64,000 nucleotides of DNA, taken from contig JBEKWN010000011.1 of assembly GCA_049513055.1 (NCBI GenBank), positions 1 through 64,000 of the forward strand, written 5' to 3'. The position numbers and the translations under genes are program-made. This document shows, one piece after another, positions 50,259 to 59,823 of this stretch (position 1 is the stretch's first letter; every line of letters begins with the position of its first letter). Under the pieces are notes generated by a model that saw only the letters and a list, made by a program, of their open reading frames with translations, made no database searches and had not been told where the DNA came from. Source of the DNA: UBA1163 sp049513055. GTDB taxonomy: Bacteria > Desulfobacterota > BSN033 > UBA1163.

Positions 50259-51416
50259 ATGGAGACCTTACCCCTAGCCCCCTTCAAAGTGGTAATAGAT
50301 GGCATAAAAGAGGCAGGTGGAGACGCCGATAAATTCTGCTATCAATGCGGAAAATGCGATACGGTGTGCCCATGGAATCGTGTAAGAAGATTTTTTGTTC
50401 GCAGAATTATCAATCAGGCAAAATTAGGCGTTGTTCCTTTCGAATCCGAAGACATCTGGCTATGTGCCACCTGCGGTAGATGCCCTCAGCGGTGCCCCAG
50501 AGGCGTAGAAATAATCGACGTGATGAGAGCTATGCGCAGGCTGTTGGTGCCGGACGGTGTCGTTCCTGCCAGTATCCCCAGTCTTCGGAGTGTCATGACA
50601 AGCTTTGCCAGTGTAGGTAATCCCTGGGGACAAGAACCGAAGGACAGGGCAAATTGGGCTAAAGATCTGGGGGTAAAGGAGTTCGGCGAGGACACTGAGC
50701 TACTCTATTTCCCCTGCTGCTATCCCAGCTATGACCCAAGATTAAGGAAGGTAGCTCAAGCCACGGTCAATATCCTGAACAGGGCAGGGGTAGATTTTGG
50801 GATACTGGGTCCCAAGGAGAATTGCTGTGGTGAGAGTATACGCAAGGCGGGCAATGAGGCATTATTCAAACGCTTAGCCAGGGAAAACATCAAGACTTTT
50901 ATCGAAAATGGGGTAAAGAAAATCCTTTTTTCTTCCCCTCATTGCTACCACACCTTCAAGAACGAGTATCCCGAATTTAAGGTCAACTTCGAGGTGGTTC
51001 ATATCTCCCAATATTTATTTCAGCTTATTAACGAGGGAAAGCTTAAACTCACTAAGGAGTATGGGAAGAAAGTTACTTATCATGACCCATGTTACCTGGG
51101 TCGACATAATGGCATATATGACGAACCTCGAGAGGTCTTGAAGAAGATACCAAGTTTAGAACTGATTGAGATGGCTGATTCGCGGGAAGATAGTCTTTGT
51201 TGCGGAATGGGGGGAGGCAGGATTTGGATGGAAACTGCAAAGGGTGAAAGATTCTCTGACCTCAGACTGCAACAAGCTATCGGAGTTGGGGCTGAGGTGC
51301 TGGTAACTTCCTGCCCCTATTGCATCACCCAATTCGAGGATAGCAGGTTAACCCTGAAGGATAGTGAGGTCCTACAGATTATGGACATCACGGAGATTCT
51401 CCAGGAAGTCATTTAG
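50259..51416 (+). CDS. bamD: BamD, HdrD-like iron-sulfur protein
   Basis: About 385 residues. Two [4Fe-4S] motifs lie at Cys27, 30, 33, 37 and Cys69, 72, 75, 79 (CATCGRCPQRC). Two CCG domains follow, with PCCYPSYDPR...ENCCGES and HDPCYLGRHNGIYDEPR...SLCCGMGGG, plus CPYC. CCG domains in HdrB/HdrD bind special Fe-S clusters. BamD belongs to the heterodisulfide-reductase-like part of the 1-MDa Bam complex, taken to feed low-potential electrons to BamBC by bifurcation. The ATG at 50259 (METLPLAP) is preferred; a TTG at 50247 is possible. Confidence 0.92.
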   Translation: METLPLAPFKVVIDGIKEAGGDADKFCYQCGKCDTVCPWNRVRRFFVRRIINQAKLGVVPFESEDIWLCATCGRCPQRCPRGVEIIDVMRAMRRLLVPDGVVPASIPSLRSVMTSFASVGNPWGQEPKDRANWAKDLGVKEFGEDTELLYFPCCYPSYDPRLRKVAQATVNILNRAGVDFGILGPKENCCGESIRKAGNEALFKRLARENIKTFIENGVKKILFSSPHCYHTFKNEYPEFKVNFEVVHISQYLFQLINEGKLKLTKEYGKKVTYHDPCYLGRHNGIYDEPREVLKKIPSLELIEMADSREDSLCCGMGGGRIWMETAKGERFSDLRLQQAIGVGAEVLVTSCPYCITQFEDSRLTLKDSEVLQIMDITEILQEVI

Positions 51417-51449
51417 AGAAGCGAAGAAACCTGATGAGGACATAGAGAA

Positions 51450-54400
51450 GTGGAAAAAGAACAAATTGAACAGCTTTGTAAAAGTTTCGCAGAGAGTAAT
51501 TTTGGAGACGTAATGGTTGTCGGTGGAGGGGTCAGCGGTGTTCAAGCCTCTCTCGATCTTGCCACTGCTGGTTTTAAGGTTTACCTGGTCGACAAGGCAC
51601 CTGCCATTGGCGGCCATATGGCCCAGCTTGACAAGACCTTTCCCACCAATGACTGCTCCATCTGAATACTCGCGCCCAAACTGGTCGAGGTCGGCCGGCA
51701 TCCCAATATAGAGATCCTGACCTATACTGAAGTTGACAGTGTAGAGGGGGAAACAGGAAACTTCAAGGTAACCCTGATTAAAAAGCCCAGATATATTCTG
51801 GAGGACAAGTGCACGGGTTGTACGACCTGTGTAGAATATTGCCCGGTCAAATACCCTGATCAATTTAATCAGGAAATATCGAAGAATAAAGCCGTCCATA
51901 TCTATTTCGCTCAAGCCATTCCCCTTATCACTTATATTGATGAAAGCTGTCTTTACCTTAAAGAGAAGAAATGTGGTATTTGCGAATCTGTCTGTAAGAA
52001 TAAGGCCATCGATTTGAATCAAACGGCCGAGAAGGTAGAAGTAAAAGTAGGAGCAATAGTCCTGTCTCCTGGTATTGAGGCGTTCGATCCTAAGGTGGGG
52101 AATGAATATGGCTACGGAAAGCTGCAGAACGTGGTAACCAGTATGGACTATGAACGGCTGATGTGCGCCACCGGGCCATACGAAGGTGAGATACTGCGTG
52201 CTTCCGACAAGAAGCATCCCCATAAAATAGCCTGGATTCAATGCGTCGGTTCCAGACAGGTTAACCCCCCGGGTGGTAACAGCTATTGTTCAGCCGTATG
52301 CTGCATGTATACCCAGAAACAGGTAATTTTGACAAAAGATCATGACGCAGGGGCAGAGTGTACGATATTCCATAACGATATTCGTTCTTATGGGAAGGAT
52401 TTTGAGCGATTCTATCAAAGGACAGAGGGACTTCCCGGGATTCGGTTTATAAGAAGCTACACATCCATAGTAAAAGAGAACCCGGAAACCAAGAATGTAA
52501 CCATACGGTATTCTACACCCGACGATGGAGTAAAAGAGGAAGAATTCGATATGGTGGTGTTATCCGTTGGATTGAACCCTCCTGCTGATGCGAAGGGCCT
52601 GGCAAATAAGTTCGGCATCGAGCTCAATTCTCACGGATTCTGCAAGACCGATCCTGTTAATCCTATGGAGACCTCTCGCCCTGGAATTTTTATAAGCGGA
52701 GCCTTCCAGGGTCCCACGGATATTCCCGAGTCGGTTTTTACCGCCAGCGGGGCTGGCTCCCAATGTGGTGAACTCCTTGACTACCGGCGGGGGAAGCTGA
52801 CCGAGGAAAAGATATATCCGCCGGAAAGGGATGTCTCCAAAGAGGAGCCAAAGATAGGAGTCTTTGTGTGTCATTGTGGGGCTAATATCGGAAGGGTAGT
52901 CAGTGTTCCTTCCGCAGTTGAATATGCCTTAACCTTACCCAATGTTGTCCACGCTCAGGAACAGCTATTTTCATGTGCTGCTAATTGTATCAAAGAAATA
53001 ACAGACATGACAAAGGAAAAGGGGCTCAATCGAGTGGTTGTCGCTGCCTGCAGCCCCAGGACCCTTGAACCGTTATTTCGGGAGACCCTTCGAGAGGCGG
53101 GGATTAATCAGTATTACTACGAAATGGCTAATATTAGGGAGCATAACTCCTGGGTCCACTCTAAAGAAAAGGAAGAAGCCACACATAAGGCAAAGGATAT
53201 CATCCGGATGTCGGTAGCACGAGCCTGCTATTTGGAGCCATTACAGGAATTTGATCTTCCAGTCAACAAGACAGCGTTAGTGGTTGGTGGAGGTATAGCC
53301 GGCATGACTTGTGCTCTCTCCATAGCTAACCAGGGACATGAGGTTCACCTGGTGGAAAAGGAAAAAGACTTAGGGGGGACGGCAAGAAGAATCCATTCTA
53401 CCCTGGAAGGACTGGATGTTCAGGCGTATTTGCGTGATCTTAGAGGAAAGGTATATCAACACCCTTTAGTCCATGTATATACGGATGCGACGATCACAGA
53501 GGCTACCGGTTATGTTGGGAATTTCGTAACCAGGGTGAAGTCTGAAAGAGGGGTCACAGAAATAAAACATGGCGCAACCGTCATCGCTGTGGGTGCTAAT
53601 GTCTATCAACCTACCGAATACCTTTATGGAGAAGATGACAGGGTCATGACCCACCTGGAGTTGGAGGAGCAGATCGCCAAGGGAGACGAGAAGGTCATTA
53701 ACGCAGAAAGTCTCGTGATGATCCAATGCGTAGGTTGCAGAAATGAAGACAGAAATTACTGCAGCCGGATATGTTGTAGCGAGTCTGTAAAGAATGCATT
53801 GAAACTAAAAGAGATAAACCCCAAGATGGATATCTACATTCTCTTTCGGGATATGAGAACGTATGGGTTTAGTGAGGATTATTATAGGGAAGCGGCAGAT
53901 AAAGAGGTAAAGTTTATCCGCTATGAACCTCAGGATAAACCTCAGGTGGAAGCCGGTGAATCGGAGGAGGGTCGACCCGTTCTAAAGGTTACTGCGACGG
54001 ATTATATTTTAGGGAACAAGCTTGAAATTGATGCCGATATCGTTGCTTTGGCTGCTGCCATTATTCCCTCCGCAGGAAGCAAGGAAGTATCCCAACACTT
54101 CACGCTACCTTTGGGCCAGGATGGTTTCTTCCAGGAAGCCCATGTCAAATTAAGACCTGTTGAGTTTGCCGCGGATGGCGTTTATCTTTGTGGAATGGCT
54201 CACTATCCTAAGCATATAACGGAAGCGATTAACCAGGCTTATGGAGCTGCAGGCCGGGCCTTAACCCTTCTCTCACATGATACAGTCGTCGCCTCCGGCT
54301 CTGTTTGCGAGGTGGATGAGAAGAAGTGTATGGGCTGTGGGGCATGTATCTCAGCCTGCACGTATGGTGCCATAGAGTTTCGTGAGACCCGACAGGGCAA

Positions 54401-54539
54401 GAAGGCTGTAGTGAATCCTGTTCTCTGTAAAGGAGACGGTCTCTGTAACGCAAAGTGTCCCACAGGGGCTATTCGACTAAAGCACTTTACCGATGAAGAG
54501 CTGTTAGCCGAAATTGATGCGGCGGCGGGAGACGCGTAG
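51450..54539 (+). CDS. bamE: BamE, HdrA-like flavoprotein, predicted selenoprotein (TGA at 51663 read as Sec)
   Basis: Read as one gene, this encodes 1029 residues with U72. Residues 1-71 hold the FAD-binding GGGVSG (25-30) and PAIGGHMAQLDKTFPTNDCSI. The next codon is TGA, then ILAPKLVEVGRHPNI continues the HdrA sequence without a break, so the TGA replaces the conserved Cys of NDCSIC. Ferredoxin clusters follow (Cys121/124/127/131 and Cys175/178/182). Then come a second FAD half (GGGIAG near 612) and a C-terminal ferredoxin (from Cys960). Start is GTG with GAGG upstream. A stem-loop with GGT in the loop follows the TGA (51669-51689). It is the likely bifurcating flavin subunit. Ending translation at TGA would leave a useless 71-residue peptide. 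Confidence 0.9.
51663..51691 (+). promoter_or_regulatory. Putative SECIS stem-loop of bamE
   Basis: After the TGA (51663-51665), CTCG (51669-51672) can pair with CGAG (51686-51689), closing a loop that ends in GGT at 51683-51685, about 18 nt past the TGA. Bacterial SECIS elements need a short stem with G/GU in the apical loop at about this distance. The stem is short, so folding is unproven. Confidence 0.5.
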
Positions 54540-54544
54540 TCTAC

Positions 54545-54720
54545 TGTGATTCAGACAGTGAGACTATAGACGTCAGACCTCAGACTAAAGAGCGGGAAGA
54601 CCGAAGAAGGTTTGAGAACACTTCAAGGGGTAATTTCTTATACAGAAAAGTCTGGGGTCTAAAGTCTGAAGTCTTTAGCGTCTGAATTGCAGAGAAGTCT
54701 ACTAGTGAAGAATGCAGGGA
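54545..54720. repeat. GTCTGA/TCAGAC-rich repeats between bamE and bamF
   Basis: GACGTCAGACCTCAGACT near 54569 and TCTGGGGTCTAAAGTCTGAAGTCT near 54651 form a long imperfect inverted repeat. The 207-bp gap holds no gene. It resembles dispersed TCAGAC repeats found in many genomes and would form a hairpin in the bam mRNA. Confidence 0.55.
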
Positions 54721-54746
54721 TTACTGACAAAGGGAGTTAGATAAGA

Positions 54747-55604
54747 ATGAGCGCAGGACTTAAATTTAAACCAAGAATATTAGGTTTTGTTTGCCATTGG
54801 TGAGCATACGGCGCTGCTGACATGGCTGGAGTTTCCAGACTGCAATATACAACTGAAGTCAGGCTGATACGCGTCATGTGTTCCGGTAGAGTCGACCTGG
54901 AATTTGTACTCCGGGCTTTCTCAAATGGAATGGATGGGGTGTTTATTGGGGGCTGCCGTTTAAATGAATGTAATTATATTACTCATGGAAATTACCATGC
55001 ACTCAACATGGTGCTTCTATGTAGAAAAATAATGGAACACATCGGGCTGAACCCAGATAGGTTAAGGATCGAATTTATGTCTTCGGCTGAAGGAATCCTT
55101 TTTGCCGAAGTGATGAGTGAGTTTGGCAACAAGGTGAAGGAGTTAGGACCGCTTGGCAAAGGTGAAGGAATAGACCAGAATGAATTAAAGTCCAAACTTG
55201 CAGAAATTACAAAGTTAGTCCCATACATTAAGGTGGTGAAAAATGAGAAGCTGGCGTCACGTCTTGTGAACCCGGAACAATATGACAAACTTTTCACCAA
55301 AGACGAAATAGACAGGTTATTCAGCGAAGTCATCTCGTACTATATCGACCCGGAAAAGTGTCAGGCCTGTATGACTTGCGCCAAGAGATGCCCTGTAGAT
55401 GCTATTTTAAGTGGCAAAAACCTGATCCATATTATTGACCAGGAGAAATGTATAAAATGCGGAACATGTTTTGAAGTTTGCCCCCCTAAATTTAGTGCGG
55501 TGACGAAGATTTCTGGCGAGCCTGTTCCGCCTCCTCTTCCTGAAGAAAAAAGAACGATAGTCAGAAAGACAAAGAAAGAAAAAGGAGAAAGGGATAAGGA
55601 GTAA
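54747..55604 (+). CDS. bamF: BamF, MvhD-like [2Fe-2S] protein with ferredoxin tail, predicted selenoprotein (TGA at 54801)
   Basis: Starting at ATG 54747 (GGGAG upstream), the product has 285 residues with U19: MSAGLKFKPRILGFVCHW, then TGA, then AYGAADMAG. MvhD proteins have C-x-W-C-x-Y at this place, so Sec replaces the cluster-ligand Cys. Further MvhD motifs are VMCSGRVD and GGCRLNECNYITHGNYHA. Residues 200-250 form a two-cluster ferredoxin (CQACMTCAKRCP, CIKCGTCFEVCP). BamF of Geobacter is known as MvhD-like with Sec, and selenoproteins were reported in benzoate-grown Desulfococcus multivorans. It links the HdrA-like BamE to the electron input. Confidence 0.92.
54801..54838 (+). promoter_or_regulatory. 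Putative SECIS stem-loop of bamF
   Basis: CTGGA (54826-54830) pairs perfectly with TCCAG (54834-54838) around a GTT loop, 28-30 nt after the first base of the TGA. Stem and loop position fit bacterial SECIS elements, which lie inside the coding region just after UGA. Confidence 0.6.
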
Positions 55605-55660
55605 GGGGTTATTATGCATTTGTAATATAATAGGAAAAATATCAATCCAGGAGGATTAAA

Positions 55661-56155
55661 ATTACGAAGATAAATCCGGATCTTATTTCTCCTTGTGGTC
55701 TTTATTGCGGAGTCTGTGCCATTTATATCGCGCACCGTGATAATAATCAAAAACTCAAGGAGCGGTTAGTGAATCTTTACAAGGGAGGAATTTCCGGCAA
55801 AGGAATTCTTCCTAATAGTGAAAACCTTTCGATAGAAGATATTAAATGCCATGGCTGCTTATCTGATGAACAGTTTATGCACTGCCGACAGTGTGAGATC
55901 AGGAAATGCACAAGAGAGAAAGGTTACACCGGATGTCATCAATGCGATGAATTTCCTTGTCAGTATATTGAAAATTTTCCCATGGCTGTAGGCAAAAAGG
56001 TTATTTTACGGGCTATTCCGTATTGGCGAGAAGTGGGTACTGAAAAATGGATTCAAGATGAAGAAGCCCGCTATATTTGTCCTGAATGCGGCAATAAAGT
56101 TTTCCGGGGCGCTGTTAAATGTAATCAGTGTAAAGTGAATTTGGATCTGGACTAA
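55661..56155 (+). CDS. DUF3795 Cys-rich protein, apparent ATT start
   Basis: A 164-residue protein. The conserved DUF3795 N-terminus (ISPCGLYCGVCAIYIAHRDNN) lies upstream of the first usual start codon (GTG at 55769). In that upstream part there is no ATG, GTG or TTG in frame. AGGAGG at 55649-55654 stands exactly 6 nt before ATT at 55661, so ATT is the likely start. Later Cys groups (CHGCLSDEQFMHCRQCEIRKC, CHQCDEFPC, CPECGNKVFRG, CNQCKVN) suggest metal or Fe-S binding; the last two look like a zinc ribbon. The function of DUF3795 is unknown. It follows bamF by 56 nt. Confidence 0.8.
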   Translation: MTKINPDLISPCGLYCGVCAIYIAHRDNNQKLKERLVNLYKGGISGKGILPNSENLSIEDIKCHGCLSDEQFMHCRQCEIRKCTREKGYTGCHQCDEFPCQYIENFPMAVGKKVILRAIPYWREVGTEKWIQDEEARYICPECGNKVFRGAVKCNQCKVNLDLD

Positions 56156-56186
56156 TTTTTTATTTTTTAACGGAAGGGGATAATGT

Positions 56187-56642
56187 ATGAATTATGAACA
56201 AATTAAGGCTTCGTTGGGCCCCTGCGGACTAAGCTGTGAAAAATGCTTTGCCCATGTGGATGGAGATATTCGCCGGTACAGTCTGAAACTCAAAGAAAAA
56301 CTCGGGAATTTCGAGCCCTATGCTAAACGATATGAAACCCTGCTGGGTGAACCGGTTTTTAAAAAATATCCTGATTTCAAGGAAATGCTGGATTACTTTG
56401 CTTCGGAAAACTGCAAGGGATGCCGTAACGAGCAGTGTAAGATTTTTAAAAACTGTGGGGTGCGCCCCTGTCACCAGAAAAAACAGGTTGATTTCTGCTT
56501 CCAGTGTGACGAATTCCCGTGTAACAGAACCAACTTTGACGAAAACCTGTATAAGGCTTGGGTGCGGATCAACGAGATAATAAAAAAAGAAGGCATAGAG
56601 AAATATTATGAAGGAACTTTAAACCGCCCCAGGTATATTTGA
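56187..56642 (+). CDS. DUF3795 Cys-rich protein
   Basis: A 151-residue protein, paralogue of the preceding gene: LGPCGLSCEKCFAHVDGDIR at the start and CKGCRNEQCKIFKNCGVRPCHQKKQVDFCFQCDEFPC in the middle. A helical C-terminus follows. About eleven Cys residues suggest Fe-S or zinc binding. It starts 31 nt after the previous gene with a GGAAGGGG site. The pair stands between bamF and the ETF oxidoreductase gene where bamGHI would be in Geobacter. A role in Bam maturation or electron transfer is only a guess. Confidence 0.85.
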   Translation: MNYEQIKASLGPCGLSCEKCFAHVDGDIRRYSLKLKEKLGNFEPYAKRYETLLGEPVFKKYPDFKEMLDYFASENCKGCRNEQCKIFKNCGVRPCHQKKQVDFCFQCDEFPCNRTNFDENLYKAWVRINEIIKKEGIEKYYEGTLNRPRYI

Positions 56643-56659
56643 AAAAACCAGTTTAGGTA

Positions 56660-56716
56660 TTTACGCTATGCGCTATGCTCCATGCCTGCCTGCCGGCATG
56701 GCAGGCGCTATGCTAT
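56660..56716. repeat. Dispersed palindrome CATGCCTGCCTGCCGGCATG
   Basis: GCCTGCCTGCCGGCATGGCAGGC with flanking CGCTATGC units forms a strong hairpin just upstream of the EMO gene. The same CATGCCTGCCTGCC unit occurs before cooT (38765). Confidence 0.65.
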
Positions 56717-56742
56717 TTTCTAATTACGGGTAGGAGGTAATC

Positions 56743-58788
56743 GTGTCGCCGGTTAGCGCAACCTATTGGGGCATACCGGGCTATGTCATTTTCTGGATCT
56801 TGTTCGCCATCGCCTTCGGCTTATTTGCTCAGAGGTTTTATTTCCTTTTTCGTCTCATGCGTCTGGGGAAGCCAGAGAACCGCTTCGACAGAATCGGGGA
56901 GAGAATCAAGACGATGCTGGTCGAGGTTGTCCCTCAGTGGTGCACCCTGAAAACCGTCACTCGAAAGGACCTGGCTGGAATCGGACATGCTCTGCTATTC
57001 TGGTGCTTCAGCCTGTTCTTCATCAGTTATATCATCTTTATCGGTCTGGCCGGAGGCTTTGGACTTTCCCCGGTGATTGAGCATACCCCCTTTGAGACTG
57101 TCTATTTTTCCATCCTGGATATTGCCGCAGTGCTGGTCACCCTGACTTTAATCGTAGCAGCTTTCAGACGTTATGTCATAAGAGTGCAGAGACTGGAGCC
57201 AAGTGCTGAAGCTGGCATCATTTTGATGATGGTTTTTTCCCTCATGGTGCTCCATGTTTTCGGCGTAGGCTTTGACCATGCTAGCCGTGGGGTTCACACC
57301 TCCTTACCCCCTCTTGGGGCAACTCTAGCAGGTTTCCTTAGCGGGACCGGCCTTGCACAAGGCACACTGGAGGAAGTTTCCCGGGGAGTGTGGTGGCTGC
57401 ATTACCTGGTAATCCTCAGCTTCATGGTCTATATTCCCCGCTCCAAACACCTGCACATTCTTGCCTCGCTCGCCAATGCCTTCTTCAAATCACTGGGGCC
57501 AAAAGTGGTGCTTGAACCCATCCCTCTTGAAGAGACGGAGACCTTTGGTGTATCGAAGATTCAGGACTTTACCTGGAAGGACTTACTTGACTTTTATGCC
57601 TGTGCCGTGTGCGGTCGGTGCCATGTTAATTGTCCCGCCCAGTTGAGTGGCAAGACCCTCTCGCCGAGAGAGGTCATTCATAACTTGAAAGAGCATTTGC
57701 TGGAGGCGGGCCCTGAATTGCTTGCCAATAGGGCTGAGGCATCTTCCGAAACCCCGGCCAAGACCCCGACAAAGAATATGATCGGTGATGTGGTCACCGA
57801 GGAGGAGATCTGGGCCTGCACCACCTGTGGCGCCTGCCAAGAGGTATGCCCGGTCAATATAGAACACATACGCAAGATCATCGACCTCAGGCGAAATCTG
57901 GTGCTGACGCAAAGCAAGATGCCGGAAAGTGCCCAACTGATGCTCAGAAATATGCAGTCAAGAGGACACCCATGGGCTGGAGTCCAGTCGATGAGGTTGA
58001 GGGGCGACTGGACAAGTGGTCTGGAACTCAAAATCTTGGCTGAAGGTGATAATGCGAATACCCTATTCTGGGTGGGTTGCACCGGGGCTCTTGTTGAGCG
58101 CAATGTCAAAGCGACTCTATCCATGACGAGGGTGCTGAAAGCGGCCGGAGTCGATTTCGGGGTATTAGGGGAAGCAGAGACCTGCTGTGGTGACCCTGCA
58201 CGAAGAGCAGGGTATGAGTTCCAGTTCCAGATGATGGCGGAGCAAAATATTGAAATTTTCAAAAGCCACAACATTAAGGAGATTATCACCACCTGTCCCC
58301 ACTGCTATAATACCATTAAGCATGAGTACCCTCGGTACGGCGGCGATTTCAAGGTGGTTCACTATACCCAGCTCATTGCTGATTTGATCAGGCAGGGCAA
58401 ATTGAAACTTACCAACGAGCTGAACTCCACTCTCACTTATCATGACCCCTGCTATTTAGGCCGTTATAACAGCGTGTATATGGAGCCACGCCGGATACTG
58501 CAGGCTATCCCCAAGGCAAAGCTTGAGGAAATGGAACGCTCGCGAGACACGGGCTTTTGCTGCGGCGGCGGCGGCGGGCTCATGTGGATAGAAGAACAGC
58601 CTGGCACAACAAAGATTAATCAAATGCGTCTTGAAGACGTTCTCAAGACCAAGGCCGAGACGGTCGTGACCGCCTGCCCTTATTGTCTACAGATGTTTGA
58701 GGATGGTATCGAACATAAAGAAATTAAGGACTCGTTGAAGGCAAGAGACCTTGTTGAGCTCGTTGAAGCATCAATGAAGCAGTCCTAA
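56743..58788 (+). CDS. Membrane-bound ETF:menaquinone oxidoreductase (EMO), HdrDE-like
   Basis: A 681-residue protein. The N-terminal half (about 1-260) has five to six membrane helices of the NarI/HdrE b-type cytochrome kind (WCFSLFFISYIIFIGLAGG; MMVFSLMVLHVFGVG). Two [4Fe-4S] motifs follow (CAVCGRCHVNCP near 287 and CTTCGACQEVCP near 360). Two CCG domains end it (CTGALVERN...CCGDPARR; HDPCYLGRYNSVYMEP...FCCGGGGG; CPYC). This family moves electrons between ETF and menaquinone. With etfBA directly downstream, it should connect acyl-CoA dehydrogenases of the aromatic pathway to the quinone pool. GTG start with AGGAGGT upstream. Confidence 0.92.
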   Translation: MSPVSATYWGIPGYVIFWILFAIAFGLFAQRFYFLFRLMRLGKPENRFDRIGERIKTMLVEVVPQWCTLKTVTRKDLAGIGHALLFWCFSLFFISYIIFIGLAGGFGLSPVIEHTPFETVYFSILDIAAVLVTLTLIVAAFRRYVIRVQRLEPSAEAGIILMMVFSLMVLHVFGVGFDHASRGVHTSLPPLGATLAGFLSGTGLAQGTLEEVSRGVWWLHYLVILSFMVYIPRSKHLHILASLANAFFKSLGPKVVLEPIPLEETETFGVSKIQDFTWKDLLDFYACAVCGRCHVNCPAQLSGKTLSPREVIHNLKEHLLEAGPELLANRAEASSETPAKTPTKNMIGDVVTEEEIWACTTCGACQEVCPVNIEHIRKIIDLRRNLVLTQSKMPESAQLMLRNMQSRGHPWAGVQSMRLRGDWTSGLELKILAEGDNANTLFWVGCTGALVERNVKATLSMTRVLKAAGVDFGVLGEAETCCGDPARRAGYEFQFQMMAEQNIEIFKSHNIKEIITTCPHCYNTIKHEYPRYGGDFKVVHYTQLIADLIRQGKLKLTNELNSTLTYHDPCYLGRYNSVYMEPRRILQAIPKAKLEEMERSRDTGFCCGGGGGLMWIEEQPGTTKINQMRLEDVLKTKAETVVTACPYCLQMFEDGIEHKEIKDSLKARDLVELVEASMKQS

Positions 58789-59003
58789 CTTAGTTAGAAA
58801 ATAAAGTTCTCGTTTAACGGTCACGGCAACGATGCCCGTATCGTCATTCGGTTAGGTCCTTCGGTTTAAGAAGTTCACGTAACCCTCTACCCCTAAACGA
58901 AACGGGCTTCTTAACCGTAACCATAACCCGAATACCCGGAGTATTTTCATGGGTCGCAGGCGCACTCCGGGCATGGGGCATTAATTAGGAGAGGAGTAGT
59001 GTT
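58789..59003. repeat. Intergenic stretch with inverted repeat before etfB
   Basis: CGGTTTAAGAAG (58862-58873) and CTTCTTAACCG (58907-58917) form an inverted repeat, with a GGTCACGGCAACGATGCC repeat fragment ahead of it. There is no T run and no gene. It may shape or process the EMO-etfBA mRNA. Confidence 0.5.
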
Positions 59004-59798
59004 ATGCATACGATCGTCTGTGTTAAACAGGTACTTGACCCAGAGATACCACCGGCCAAATTCAAGATTGACCCAGCGGCGAAACAGGTTATTCCTCCCG
59101 CCGGAGTGCCGCCTGTGATTAGTGTGTATGATGAACGGGCCGTTGAGGCGGCATGTCGGCTCAAAGATAAGCACAAAGGCAAAATAACAGTGATCAGCAT
59201 GGGGTCGGCGAAAGCTGCTGACGTGATAAAGCACGCCATATCGATGGGGGCCGACGATGGATTTGTTCTCCAGGATCCAGCCTTCGAAAACCTGGATAGC
59301 TTTGGTACGGCGTATGTCTTGGCGAAAGCGATCCAGAAAATTGGCGGGTATGACCTGGTTCTGTGCGGCCGACAGGCCGCGGACTGGGGCGCTGGTCAGG
59401 TTGGCTCGATTCTGGCCGAAATACTTGGCCTCCCTGTGGTTACCCTCGCCTGTGCTATCGAGGCAGTGGACAAGAAGCTTAGGGTAAAGAGGATGGTGAA
59501 GGATGGCTTTGAAGTACTGGAAGCTCCTATGCCAAGCGTGGTGACCGTCAGCAGTGAGATTGGTCTCCCTCGTCTTCCCGGTGGAATGGGCCTCATGCTT
59601 GCTCGCAAAAAGCAGATTCCGGTCTGGAAGGCGCAGGATATTGGGGCTGAGTCCTCGCAGTTGGACAAGGCTAACGCCCATACCGAGGTCACCAGTCTCT
59701 CCGTGCCGACCCGAAAGACCGAGTGTGAGATCATTGCTGGGAATACTCCTGGTGAAGCTGGAGTCAATCTGGCCTTAAAGCTTGCTAAGCTTCTATAG
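59004..59798 (+). CDS. etfB: Electron transfer flavoprotein beta subunit
   Basis: A 264-residue protein starting MHTIVCVKQVLDPE, with ISVYDERAVEAACRLKD, ISMGSAKAADVIKHAISMGADDGFVL, VLCGRQAADWGAGQVGSILAEILGLP and PRLPGGMGLMLARKK. EtfB binds AMP (or a second FAD in bifurcating ETFs) and docks to acyl-CoA dehydrogenases. A GGAGAGG site precedes the ATG. It is followed 25 nt later by etfA. Confidence 0.95.
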   Translation: MHTIVCVKQVLDPEIPPAKFKIDPAAKQVIPPAGVPPVISVYDERAVEAACRLKDKHKGKITVISMGSAKAADVIKHAISMGADDGFVLQDPAFENLDSFGTAYVLAKAIQKIGGYDLVLCGRQAADWGAGQVGSILAEILGLPVVTLACAIEAVDKKLRVKRMVKDGFEVLEAPMPSVVTVSSEIGLPRLPGGMGLMLARKKQIPVWKAQDIGAESSQLDKANAHTEVTSLSVPTRKTECEIIAGNTPGEAGVNLALKLAKLL

Positions 59799-59823
59799 AT
59801 ATAGAAGAAATGGAGGATATTCC

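Noticed and set aside
52014..54539. A stand-alone 841-residue HdrA-like gene starting at TTG 52014
   Set aside because: The same frame continues upstream through conserved ferredoxin and FAD motifs to 51450, with only one TGA at a conserved Cys position; a TTG start inside conserved sequence is unlikely.
54822..55604. A shorter MvhD-like gene starting at ATG 54822
   Set aside because: The upstream 25 codons match the MvhD N-terminus, including the cluster motif, and have a better ribosome site; the TGA fits Sec.
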